Positions 42,551 through 53,509 of a stretch of 64,000 bases of DNA are shown piece by piece. The stretch is from Ceratobasidium sp. AG-K. Taxonomy: Eukaryota; Basidiomycota; Agaricomycetes; Cantharellales; Ceratobasidiaceae. Below the pieces are notes generated by a model. The model was not told the origin of the DNA. It ran no database searches and was given only the letters and a program-made list of their open reading frames with translations. The first letter of the stretch is position 1. Each line of letters begins with the position of its first letter. The position numbers and the translations under genes are program-made. The stretch spans positions 992,001 through 1,056,000 of the forward strand of contig JAWNGF010000010.1 in the NCBI GenBank assembly GCA_037039685.1, read 5' to 3'.

Positions 42551-43772
42551 CTACCGAACCCACATCCTCGGCGTCCTCAATACCTCCATCAACGCCGCCT
42601 CTCTCGACCCACTCTGTGTCCCAACCTCGGACATGTACTCCCATCGCGCCGTCTCCGGCAGAGTCATCAAAATGGACTCGATCCGCGCGCTAGGTGTTTG
42701 CAATCCGAATTTTGTCCCTCTGATTTCCCATTAATACGCCGACTCCCTCTGATTGACGATCGGGAACTCACCGATCGACGACAAGGTTGAACTCGACGTA
42801 TCTACCTCTCCGTATCAGTTGCCATTTGCGTTCCTCCTCGGTCCATAGTAAATGAGCCCGGCGTTGCAGAATGGGTAAATACGATGGGATAAATGAATTT
42901 GCAATTGACTGGACAAAGGCGAAACATTCGTCTTGGGTCTGAGGTCGTGCTGCCGGGTCGTAGTGTGTGTCTAGGCGGGAGTGTCTATGCATAGAGAGGT
43001 CGTCGAAAAATATTCCTCCAACTCCTCGTGCCTCCTACATTAAAAGTGAGCGAGTAATCCCGTGGGATGGGTGATGAGCTGGCTTACCTTACGGTGCGGA
43101 AGATAAAAGTACTCGTCGCACCAGTCCTTCATCGCATGGTACAAGTCTCTCCCGTGGATTGCACAGGCATCCTGGATCGATTTGTGGAAGTGTATGCAAT
43201 CCTCCTCGTACAAGTACGATGGTGTGAGATCGGACCCGCCTCCAAACCACCATGCCAACGGTTTCCGATCTGCCGACTATCAATTTCAATTCGAAAATTA
43301 TCTCGATCCACTTACCCGTCGTCTCGTCCATCGGATCCACATCCGAGTCGTCTACCTCAAAGTACCGCCAATTCGCGTGTACGGTTGGCGCATGCGGGCT
43401 TCTCGGGTGGATAACCAAGCTCAACCCAGCGACAAAGAATGGTAGTCCGGTGGGCGGGATATGTTTCGTATCGACTGGGAGACCTGCATGGTCCGCGCGC
43501 ATATGTGCAACGGCAGCAGCCGGGAGACGACCATTGATGACGGAGATATTCACACCAGCTTTCTCAAGGGGCGCAAATGGGGGCATTACACTCGGGTCGC
43601 GAGGTTTGTCTGTGCCCTGAATAACGCAAGAGATGCCTTGACCACCCTCTGGTCGGGACCACGAGTCGCGAACAAATTTAGGGCCGTTGGGGTCGAGAGA
43701 CTCGAGGGCACTGACAATATCATTTTGGAGAGTGTGAATAAACTCAGAGACGCGGGAGCGCATAGCAGACAT
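42551..43772 (-). CDS. hemF/HEM13: Coproporphyrinogen III oxidase (oxygen-dependent)
   Basis: Four exons (43772-43316, 43269-43088, 43034-42772, 42719-42551) give 356 codons with consistent phases. The enzyme makes protoporphyrinogen IX from coproporphyrinogen III with O2 in haem synthesis. Family blocks are complete and in order: [90 protein letters not shown]. No mitochondrial presequence is evident, as expected for the cytosolic fungal enzyme. The start is the ATG at 43772 after an ACCACC run; no in-frame ATG lies just upstream. Confidence 0.97.
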
Positions 43773-45106
43773 GGTGGTGGTGGTTGCGGAGAGCAAGTTG
43801 AGTGTTGATTTTTTTCGGGTTTTGACTGGCCGGTTGTCTGCGCCGTCGCCGATCGTATCAGGTCGAGCTCATCACCTGCCGCCGGCATCCGCGGCGATTA
43901 CCAATTTGGGCCGGTGGCTGTGCTGTACGCCGCACCTCGTCGGGACCTCGGAGTCGCCTCAGCCAATGGAGGTATTGCTGTATGGCGAGGCGGATACCTT
44001 GGGTACATCTGTGCCTGGGAGGTTGCACCATGTGATACCTCGCATCAGACTGTGGGGTTAATTATATGTAACCGATGTGGACACACGCCGAATCTGGCAA
44101 TTATCCCCAGGACTAGAACCTCACATACACCTCGGAAGTTCACAAAGACACACATACGCCGGCAAATTACACATCTCGGTCCCGAAAACGTAGTCACAAC
44201 AAACTGCGCCGCTGTCCAAACAACCCACCACAGTTGGGCGCTCAACTAAGCGCTGGTCGTACTGGCTCGGGTATTGTTGCGCCACCTTGCCGACCCCGCG
44301 TCGGAATGATCATTCAAAATTCCGGCGATTCGTTGGCCGGGGAATAACAGCATGCTGGTTTCTTCTGAGCGCTGGAAGGTTGCTGCTGTAAATATGGGTG
44401 TAAATTATGTGTAAATGTGTTGGTTCGGTTTCGACCGTGTCGAGGAAGACATATCAATGTCGAGACGCCTTCCACAGCCTGGAAATATAAGAGTGCAAGT
44501 ATAGCCGAGCGCAGCAGAGAACCCCGGGCTAGTGCCTGTGCGGTGGGCGTTTACGGCTTGGCACGCCCAACGACATTGCGAAAGCTCACAGCACCCCGTG
44601 TTTCGCACGCCATTTCGGAGATGTGGGGTTCTCGAGGGTACGATTGATCGTTTGAGGAGAGTCAATAGACTCTAGTCATATATGTCTCATTTCGCGGGCA
44701 TCAACCTGACACCTGCCTCTACATCCAGCGGTTAGTCCAAGATAGGAGTCTTCGATCAACTCTATACGGCTTCGATATATTACCCGTTGCGTACGACACA
44801 GCAATCAGACCAGACGAGTCGACGAAGGGAAGTCAAAAAACTTGAAATAATGATAGCCCGCAGTAACCTTTACGACACGAGTTTACTCACTCGACAAATT
44901 GAACTTCGCCGTCTCTACTATCTTGGCTCGCATCGCAGACCAGGCACTACACACTGCCATAATCGGTCATCGAAGCGCCCAAGCTGCGGGCTGTGTTGCT
45001 TAGTCAGCGCTCGATCGGGCAACTGCCTCATTCTTGGCTGTGCCCCGTTGCAATATAATATCCGACACGCGCTCCAGATCTCCCTCATCACTCCACCTCT
45101 CTCAAC
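43773..45106. other. Divergent promoter region between haem gene and tetraspanin-like gene
   Basis: About 1.3 kb without recognised gene. Short open frames only. It should hold both promoters. CT-rich DNA precedes the tetraspanin-like ATG. Confidence 0.5.
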
Positions 45107-45994
45107 ATGTCTCTCACCCGCCATTTCTGCTGCTGCCTTCCTGTGCGTCTCGGTGTATTTGTTCTGTCTTTCCTTTCGCTAGTGGGAGGTGGGATTTACG
45201 CGGCGGCGGTGTGGTATGGCTTCTACCGTAAGTGCAATTTATTATCCCTTTGCCCTAGCTAATCTTCTCCTTCACCAGACTCGCAAAAGGATGAGGCTCT
45301 CTCTCTTACGACTACGCAAAAGATCGCGTTCATTGTCACCGGCGTTGTCTATACGATTCTTGCTCTCGCCGCCCTGATGGGTCTCATCGGTGCTATTGGA
45401 CGTAAACGCGGATTGGTTGCAACATACAGTATTTATGTGGTTTCACCTTGCGGCTCAAGTTGCTGTTGGCGCGTTCTTCATCTACGCGTTGTTCCAGAAC
45501 AGCGGTGAACTCGTAAACCAATGCAAGGAGCAGGTGAGTAAGCCCGATATTACAATAGGCGCTTAGATTAACAGTCGGGCAGGTCAACCAAATCAACAAG
45601 GCCAACCAGGCTGCCAACTCCAACGTGCAGACCCTCAACCCCGATGACGTCTGCCAGTTGTTCACCAAGTGGGGTAGGACCGGCGCTATCATCTCCCTCG
45701 TCGTCATCCTCCTCATCGAGCTCTGTAAGTTTCTCTTGAGATTTAATTTGTTCTGGTCTAACCATGTGTATAGACTGCTGCTTCATCGTCTCGCGCTACG
45801 TCTCCCAGCTCACCGACGAGCAATCTTTCCGTGCCGTTAACCGTGGCTCGCACGTCGAAGCCAACGCTGGCCGAACCTCCGGCTACTATCCCCACGAGCC
45901 CCTTCATTCGGGTACCGAGCTCCTCAGCAAGGAGGGCAAGCCCAACGACTATCCTTATGCTCAAGCACCGCACTCGTTCGGTCACAAGGCCTGA
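45107..45994 (+). CDS. Tetraspanin-like four-helix membrane protein, with an apparent 1-nt frameshift
   Basis: Exons 45107-45227, 45279-45533, 45583-45724 and 45774-45994 would give 245 codons. Four hydrophobic segments are visible: VFVLSFLSLVGGGIYAAAV, FIVTGVVYTILALAALMGL, a third around LAAQVAVGAFFIYALF, and IISLVVILLIELYCCFIV. GRKR follows the second, and a Cys-containing loop (NQCKEQ ... DVCQLF) lies between the third and fourth, as in fungal tetraspanin-type proteins. Exon 2 is one base too long for the frame: a T run at 45432-45434 shifts it between helix 2 and helix 3. Since the rest is clean, an assembly error is as likely as a real mutation. Confidence 0.75.
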
Positions 45995-46854
45995 GCGGCT
46001 GGGCTTGGCAGCCGAGCGTGAATTCCGTGTGGTTTTGGGGTTGACGCGTGGTGTGGAGCGTGTTTATTCTTCTTTTCTTTACGATGATTATGTTTCCACG
46101 ACTCGGACTCGAATGTTTTGAGATGTACGATGTGAACCAAAATGATGTATTCGTACTTGTTTGATTGATATTGATGATTTCTACACCGCTTGATACGAGT
46201 CTCGTGGGCATGTGTAGAACGTAAAGGCGACTATTAGAATCGAAAGTTGCAGGGTCAGTTGGGTTGTGCTTTACGTTTGGCCGCCATTACCCAAGTTGGG
46301 AATTTGACACGCGGATTGAGCTCGAACCAATGTACCTCCACCTTTGCCGGATCTGAACTCGTGCTAATGGTCATTGAACCCGAGCTTGCTGACCTGCGCA
46401 TCCCGTAATAACTCGTTGCTAGACCGTGGGGAACTCGGCTATCGGGAAACACCGCCACTTGATCGGCTATCCCGTCGATCAACCGCTGCGCCACAACAGA
46501 CGTGTTGTCACAATTAACCTGCACGAGTCGGTGGCCGTATCGTACGACAATCAGAACCTCTTAAAATAGGACGGAAATAGTCATAGCGGTCTTTTTATGT
46601 ATATACTCTTGCCGTATTGCGACATCCGCTCGGCCCCGCAGAATCGGGTAATCCCGGACTTTCCAAGAATAATACGCGTACGATTTATTGGAGTGGGGAA
46701 AAAAAAACCAGTAATGTAGATTTTTTTCAGAATGCATCACAACTTCAATTCAACAGACATGTCCAGCACATCTACAAAGCGCACAAAACACACAAAACAC
46801 ATTTCACACGCATACATGCACAACACTTGGGTTAACTCGAGGTAGACAGTAGCT
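45995..46854. other. Intergenic, one unassigned open frame
   Basis: A minus-strand frame at about 46255-46570 reads EVLIVVRYGHRLVQVN ... VHWFELNPRVKFP with a stop at 46255. It looks protein-like, perhaps the end of a gene, but I do not recognise it and see no start. Confidence 0.35.
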
Positions 46855-47511
46855 TTAGTTGGGGAACAGCCCCGAAATATCAGGCGACGGACTATGCTCA
46901 GCTGCAGGGCTCCACACCAGCCCGTGGCGTTTCTTGAAGCCTGTCAGCCAACCCTTGGAAAACTTAATTCTTCGGTCTTCAGCGATGCCCAGCGTATCGC
47001 ACAGCTCCCGAGCCTTGGTAGTGATATCCTCGCCTCGCACACTTGAAAGTCCGCCCTCTTCGTCAATCCACCTGACCAACTCAGTCTCGACTTCAGGCAA
47101 CGTGACTAGGGTCCCACGTTTGGCATCTCCGCCACCGCTGGCGACGTATGCCCGAATTTTGTCTTCGGCTTTGAGGATGCGCGAGATGCTTGATTGGGTG
47201 ATGTTTTGGAACCCAAGCTGGCGCAGTGGAGAGACCATGGAATCCATCGAGAGCTTGTGTCTGTGGAGGTGGTAAAACTCGAGGACTTGGAGTTTTTGTT
47301 CAAAGTTTAGATTTTGTCGCGCTTTGGGCTCTGAGGGAGCTTGGTACGGCTTTTCAATCGTGTCAGCATCGCACTCAATCCTGAATTAAGGCTCTAAACT
47401 GACGTGATACTGAACAGAGTCAGAGTGACCAGACTGGCTGGTGGTAACAGTGCTAGTGCTAGCAACGGCGGCAGTATATCTACACGGACAGTCTTCAGCG
47501 CACAAATCCAT
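46855..47511 (-). CDS. CENP-B/Tc5-type HTH DNA-binding protein, copy 1
   Basis: Two exons (47511-47404, 47349-46855) with a 54-bp intron give 200 codons. Exon 1 is 36 codons with ENCPCRYT-like DCPCRYT. Exon 2 has a first HTH (LNFEQKLQVLEFYHLHRHKL, SSISRIL) and a second, CENP-B type (TELVRWIDE, DITTKARELC, IKFSKGWLTGFKKRHGL). There is no DDE transposase domain after it. Copy 2 at 63200-63888 has the same exon lengths and intron position. The gene probably comes from a pogo/Tc5-type transposase whose DNA-binding half was kept; its target is unknown. A TATAAAA box lies at 47553-47559. Confidence 0.85.
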
Positions 47512-47552
47512 AGGATAGCAGATGCTGGTTTTTTCGGTCTAAAAGGCCTTAC

Positions 47553-47559
47553 TTTTATA
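47553..47559 (-). promoter_or_regulatory. TATA box of CENP-B-type gene copy 1
   Basis: TATAAAA on the minus strand, 42 bp upstream of the ATG. Confidence 0.6.
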
Positions 47560-49182
47560 CTCAGACGTGCCAAGAATAAAATATTCTAGCACGTACCCAG
47601 CCAAATCGGTAGCCGACTAATGGTGACGAGGTTTTGCTCGAGATTGGTGTGACTGAGTAAGCACAGTCGCGGTGCCAGGGCCTACGAAAACGCTTGACAA
47701 ATGGGAATGAACGACTTGCCGCCGGCACATACACCTGGCAAGGCCGCCAGGTCCTTTAGATCTGCATATCCAAATGCCTCGGAGTATAAGCGATGCTAAT
47801 ACCGGGATGATAGCCAGCTCATCATCTCACTCGTAGATGATCTCGGCTTGTTTGATGGGTGGCGAGGTCTTGCGATAGGGATGCGAGGGATTACTATATA
47901 TGGCTTCCGTTTCGCACCGAGCTTTAGACGGCTCCAAAACATTTCAACAATCTCCTGACTCATTTAAGTTGTTAGCCGAATGAGCGGTCACTTACTAGAG
48001 GAGCGTGCACACAGAAATGTCAAAGTTAGAGCGGACCTGGCTATGTCCGAGCCAATAATAACCACCAATTCGAGGTTCTCGAACGGTAACTCTGCTATAA
48101 GGATCGCCGCTAGAACTCACTGTGGAACCTGTAAAGTTGACTCGGGGGTCAGAAGACACCGCTGCACCTCAATAATCTGCGTGTGCAAAATAAAAATATA
48201 CATTTGGTCGTTCTTAAGGAATGCTTTTGAGACGTAAGGCAACGAAAGGTGTTTAATTTTATCGCTTTTTCGCGTGCAGTGGGTTGATTCGCAATTGTAG
48301 GTATATATGCATTATTCTTACAATGAGGCAAGCCTCGGAGCAGGAACGGCCGGAGAAGAAGAACAATAGAGAGCGATGAATCAGGACTCTTGCAGTGGCG
48401 AGTTCAGCGGTAAGTGTCGCCAAGAGCGTGATACGGGCTGTATGATTTGAGTCGCATGTCATGTGGCAGAAATACTGTTAATAAGCCTATATTTTGAATT
48501 GAAAATCCCCCTAAACGTTCAACTTGAACAGGTAGCTACCCGCAGCCGGAGTGTACCCAGCCGGATTCTGATTGTAGCTGTGGCCTAGAACACGGGGTCC
48601 GAGTTACGGTATGCCCTCGTTTGTATCACGTTTACTCAGTTTACGTCGTGGCTTCGCTCTGCCAACTACCCTATCTCCAAAGTATGGTTTGTGGTCCTCG
48701 CGGAACGTATGGTACACGCTACTTACTCATGGATCCACTAACCTGTTCCCTGGTCCCCTCATACTTTGATTGGCGCTCCTAACTAACCCTCGTATAATTC
48801 CATATGTATCTACTCCCTTCAGAAGAGGACCTCCGACTAGGGGCCCCTCTTACCCCTTAGATTCTTGATCATCACCGAGTAAAGGAGGGTTTCATATTAA
48901 TCGTCCCAATCTCCATATGTCCTGCTAGAGTTAGTCTATGTGTGGCCGTGGACGCCTGGAATGGAACCGACATCGTACCAGCGCATATATCCAGAGCAGA
49001 ACCTAGAAGATGTTGCCTCAGAGTGGCTCGCAGTCACGACTGTACGATTAGACCGTGAAAAACACTTTACGTAACTCGTTATAGACACGAGACATCTATA
49101 TCGCAGTAATAAGGTAGGGTAATAACATAACAAAGTAGGTCACATTGAGATTCGTGTCCAGCGGAGTATACTACACACGTAG
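47560..49182. other. Intergenic, with a gene-end relic
   Basis: At about 48518-48590 the minus strand reads SYNQNPAGYTPAAGSYLF then LNV and a stop, preceded by a possible acceptor TTCTAG, and at about 48660-48720 FREDHKPYFGDR. These look like the last two exons of a decayed gene, but no joining frame was found. Nothing else supported. Confidence 0.4.
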
Positions 49183-49833
49183 ACTGAGTCGAAAAAGAAA
49201 TGCACACGTGACCTGGGTCAGTGCATATGAGCAGCGACGAGCGATAGAGGGCTCGGGTGGCTCGGTTGCATTATCATAACTTTTAGATAGTCAGTAATAG
49301 TCCATGCGCACAAGCTTTCAGAATGTTCCCAGCATTTTCCGACAGTGTAGGACCGAGATACAATCAGAGTGGCTGTGCATTTCTTTTTTGGGTTTGCACT
49401 GGTGGGGCATAGACTTGAGATGCACAACGGGAATCTGGTTTTTAGAATAAGAGACATACATACAGCAGCACTTTAATAGTATTTAATACATCGTATGGAA
49501 TGTAAGCTACACTTATTATAGGCAAAAGCGCAAAAGAAAATAATAAGTTCAATGAGTTCAGTGCCCTACACCTCTGTAGGTATGGATGTTGAGCGGCTGG
49601 TTCATTAGTAGAGGGAGTGGAATTGACTAACCAAAGTCTGTTTGAACTGCTTGCAAACTTGCATGTTGCCCCATGCTGCTTGAGGGACAGGTATTGTGCT
49701 TTTCCCAAAATCGCAGCAGAGCTACAGGACAACACACGTCTCCTGAGCGCACCAATCTTGGCACCCATATGCGCATGCACTGATAGCTTAGACGTGCTAG
49801 ATTCCAGCGGCAAAATCCTTCTAGGGCAGGAGT
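49183..49833. repeat. Left arm of the large palindrome
   Basis: Inverted copy of 51516-52167, nearly identical. Confidence 0.93.
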
Positions 49834-49880
49834 TACATAGTAATTATTTTCAAGTCGGCGCTTTCTATTACAATATACTA

Positions 49881-51468
49881 CAGTACCTCACAATATTATA
49901 CAGACGCTGGGCGCTTTCTCAGTGTTTTGGATTGAACCTCAGCCCAAGTCTCCCAGTAATTAAAAGTAAAATATAGGGGTGTTACAAAACATGTAAGATA
50001 CCCACACCATTTTGATTCGTTCAATTTGGTCGAAAAATGGCGGAGTAAAAATTCGGACAATACCTGAGACATGTGTGTACAATTTGGTAACATGTTTCAC
50101 AGACCACAGGAGTATTGCCTGCATACACTTGAACTTGTTTCGAGATGGTTGGAGCATGCATATAAGTACTGTACAATGTCATTCATAGTAGAACACCAAT
50201 TGTTTACAGACTTTTTCTATGCCTAAGGCCATCTCCAAGCTTAAACTTCATCCAATCCTCTCTGCACTCGATTCCGGCCACTCTGTCACCCGGATTGTGT
50301 CGGATTGCCATGTTGCGCGTGGTATGGTCACTGCCGTACGGGCCGAACACCGCCCCAATCTCATTCCCCCCCTTGGCGGGCGGCCATGCAAACTTTCCCC
50401 AACGGCTGTCCGCCATGCTGTTTGCATTGTCACCCATGGAAATTTGGTTTCCGCCATACAAGCCACACAACTACTTTCAGATCTTACAGGAGTCACTATG
50501 CATCCTCAAACCGTCCGTTGTGCCCTCAAAAGTGCAGGCCTGAAGGCTGTGAAGAAGGTCAAAAAACCAAAGCTCTCACAAGAAGCCAAAGAGGCATGAC
50601 TTGCCTTTGCAATAGCACACCAACACTGGACAATTGATGATTGGAAACAAGTGCTGTGGTCAGACGAGACAAAAATCAATTGCCTGGGGTCGGATGGCAT
50701 CAAATGGGGCTGGGTACATGGAGTTAAGAGGCTGTCTAGCCACCTGATCATCCCAACAGGAAATTTTGGTGGCGGCTCCTTGATGTTGTGGGGCTGCATG
50801 GGTTATAATGGGACCGGGCTGGGATGCAAAATAGAAGGAGCACTCAACAAGGTATTATATCAAGAGATTTTACAGGATGAAATGAGCAGGAGTCTCGAGC
50901 AATTGGGGTTGGAGCAGGGGACAGTGATTTTCCAACAGGACAATGCAAGCTCCCACAAAGCCCGAGACTCTCTCAAATGGTTAGAAGATCATGGTATTGA
51001 GTTGCTCAAGTGGCCAGCATACTCCCTGGACCTCAACCCCATTGAAAATCTGTGGGCTGAGCTCAAAAGACGACTGGGGACCTATGAGAACCCACCCAGC
51101 AGAATCCTCAAGCTCTGGGAGCAAGTGCAGGCTGAATGGGAGGCAATCAAGCCTGAATATTGTCAGAAACTGGTTGAAAGCATGCCAAAGAGGATGGCAA
51201 TGGTTTTAAAGGAGAAAGGAGGTGTTATTTTCTACTAATCAGTTTTGACATTTTTTCCACCACACAATCATACAGTCAACCCCCATGTTTATTTCACTCA
51301 TAACTTAGCCGTTTCTCGGTCAAATCATGTATTCTTTTTTTCATCATGTACCTCTTATGTCGTTCTATGCTTCCGCTAATTTTATATATTTATTGGGAGG
51401 CTTGATCCTCCGCTATCGTTTACATATGCAATAAACACTGTCTGTTTGTATAATATTGTGAGGTACTG
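49881..51468 (+). mobile_element. Tc1-like transposon in the palindrome loop
   Basis: Both ends read CAGTACCTCACAATATTA inward (perfect over 22 bp), with TA on each side (49879-49880 and 51469-51470). The element is 1,588 bp and contains one transposase gene. It interrupts the loop of the surrounding palindrome. Confidence 0.95.
50219..51238 (+). pseudogene. Tc1-like DD34E transposase with one nonsense codon
   Basis: The frame starts at ATG 50219 and would run 339 codons, but TGA at 50597-50599 stops it at codon 127; the relic at 22461 has TGT (Cys) there. After the stop the same frame is open to 51238. The N-terminal part has two HTH-like segments with GGRPCKLS between them. The catalytic triad is complete: LWSDETKIN, FQQDNASSHKA, and PIENLW with 34 residues between the second Asp and the Glu. 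A single base change killed it, so the death is recent. Confidence 0.95.
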
Positions 51469-51515
51469 TATAAAATAGGCCAAAAGAGGATTGTTTGATG
51501 AGTAATTGCTCTATT

Positions 51516-52167
51516 ACTCCTGCCCTAGAAGGATTTTGCCGCTGGAATCTAGCACGTCTAAGCTATCAGTGCATGCGCATATGGGTGCCAAGATTGGTGC
51601 GCTCAGGAGACGTGTGTTGTCCTGTAGCTCTGCTGCGATTTTGGGAAAAGCACAATACCTGTCCCTCAAGCAGCATGGGGCAACATGCAAGTTTGCAAGC
51701 AGTTCAAACAGACTTTGGTTAGTCAATTCCACTCCCTCTACTAATGAACCAGCCGCTCAACATCCATACCTACAGAGGTGTAGGGCACTGAACTCATTGA
51801 ACTTATTATTTTCTTTTGCGCTTTTGCCTATAATAAGTGTAGCTTACATTCCATACGATGTATTAAATACTATTAAAGTGCTGCTGTATGTATGTCTCTT
51901 ATTCTAAAAACCAGATTCCCGTTGTGCATCTCAAGTCTATGCCCCACCAGTGCAAACCCAAAAAAGAAATGCACAGCCACTCTGATTGTATCTCGGTCCT
52001 ACACTGTCGGAAAATGCTGGGAACATTCTGAAAGCTTGTGCGCATGGACTATTACTGACTATCTAAAAGTTATGATAATGCAACCGAGCCACCCGAGCCC
52101 TCTATCGCTCGTCGCTTCTCATATGCACTGACCCAGGTCACGTGTGCATTTCTTTTTCGACTCAGTG
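51516..52167. repeat. Right arm of the large palindrome
   Basis: Inverted copy of 49183-49833, nearly identical. Confidence 0.93.
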
Positions 52168-53509
52168 TACCGTACGCCTGCCAGAAGTGAAACGGACTTT
52201 GGTAACGCACCCACAACGCCGTCCCAAGCGGCTCTCCAACCTCAGTTTTTTTTTCGCCAATAAGTAATATTTGTGCTCGTGTATCTACATTTAAAAATCC
52301 AAGTCACCTCGTTTCGGTTTGACTGAGATACCTCGAAATTATTTTTCGGGGGGTTTAGCGCCAAACCCCCAGAAGCGAAACATATGATCGCTTGGTGATC
52401 CTTCGCCCGCAGATTGCACGCAATGGCTACCAAGTAGGCTAATCCTGTCTTCAAATACCTTCAGTACTCCCGGAAGTGGCTTAGACAGCTTAATACACCA
52501 TGGAATCGCTTCAGCTTGTCATAGCAGTCGTTGAAAGCGGTAAATTCAGTTACCGACAGGCCACCGACCAACAAGGAGTATATATATTCACAGAATTTTA
52601 TATAAGGTCTGGGAAGGACTCATAAGCCTGAGCTGGGTATGTCTGCATTTGAAACAACACGAATCAAGCCGTTGGATACTTACCCGACAAGGTCGATGCG
52701 GGAGTTCTGAGTACAAATGCCTCAGGAGCATCAGGGGTTCAACTCCGAGACAAATCCCCGTCCAGATCCCCTGCAGAACCCTTGAGAGATTTGGAGAATA
52801 GTTCTCGACAACTGTCACAACATCCTAGATGACGCTAATGCTGACATCATGTCATTACAGCGTGCACTCACAGATGCACTGGCCATTGCGGGCGGGACTG
52901 AAGCTCGAGCGCTTTCGGCAGAACCGAAGCTCAACTAGTTAGAAATCACATTCCCAGCGAGGGCAGGGGGCATAGTAAGGCGTGGAAAATTTGGCTGTAT
53001 GCGAGTCCACGCGCAGACGGAGATTAGCGAGGTGCTCGCAGAGGAGCAGTCATGTGTCAAGTCCCTTGTAGCAAAAGGCTATGTTAAAGCACAGTGGTAA
53101 CCGCGCTGCCGTGGCCGAGGTGCTCAAAGTGTTCAGGGGAGTCTGGACTATTATTCCGGCCATTCTGAAGACTCAGGGGAGTGAATACGGCTTTGCGGAC
53201 AATCATTAAGTTGTTACGTTTGGCCGAGATTGAAAATTCCCCTCTAATCGAACTCTCAATGTATATGTATTGCTCTAAGAATTCGGATATAAATCTCAAG
53301 GACATCTTACCAATAAGTAGATTAGTCTCGGACCGAAAAATCTCCAAAGAAAAGGCTGGAATCGTGATTGTTCCGCTTCTGGGGGGGATTTCACTACGGG
53401 GGGTCCTACGGTATGTATGTATTTCCGCAACGCTAATTCAAAAAATCAACGTACACTAAAATATGACGCATGCACCGAGTGATCTAGCAAATTTAAGATC
53501 AAAAGTGAC
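52168..53509. other. No gene recognised
   Basis: Short open frames only, with no domain or splice structure that I can support. Confidence 0.45.

Larger units (their letters stand above)
49183..52167. mobile_element. Large foldback (palindrome) element flanked by TA
   Basis: Arms of about 650 bp (49183-49833 and 51516-52167) are inverted copies with only about one base difference that I can see. The outermost bases read ACTGAGTCGAAAAAG on both sides with TA immediately outside, as in the Tc1/mariner superfamily. Without the Tc1-like insert the loop would be about 95 bp. Open frames in the arms are mirror images of each other and are not genes. Confidence 0.88.

Noticed and set aside
49218..49813. 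Mirror-image open frames of 79 and 123 codons in the palindrome arms
   Set aside because: They occur only because each arm is an inverted copy of the other; they have no domain, no promoter and no splice structure.
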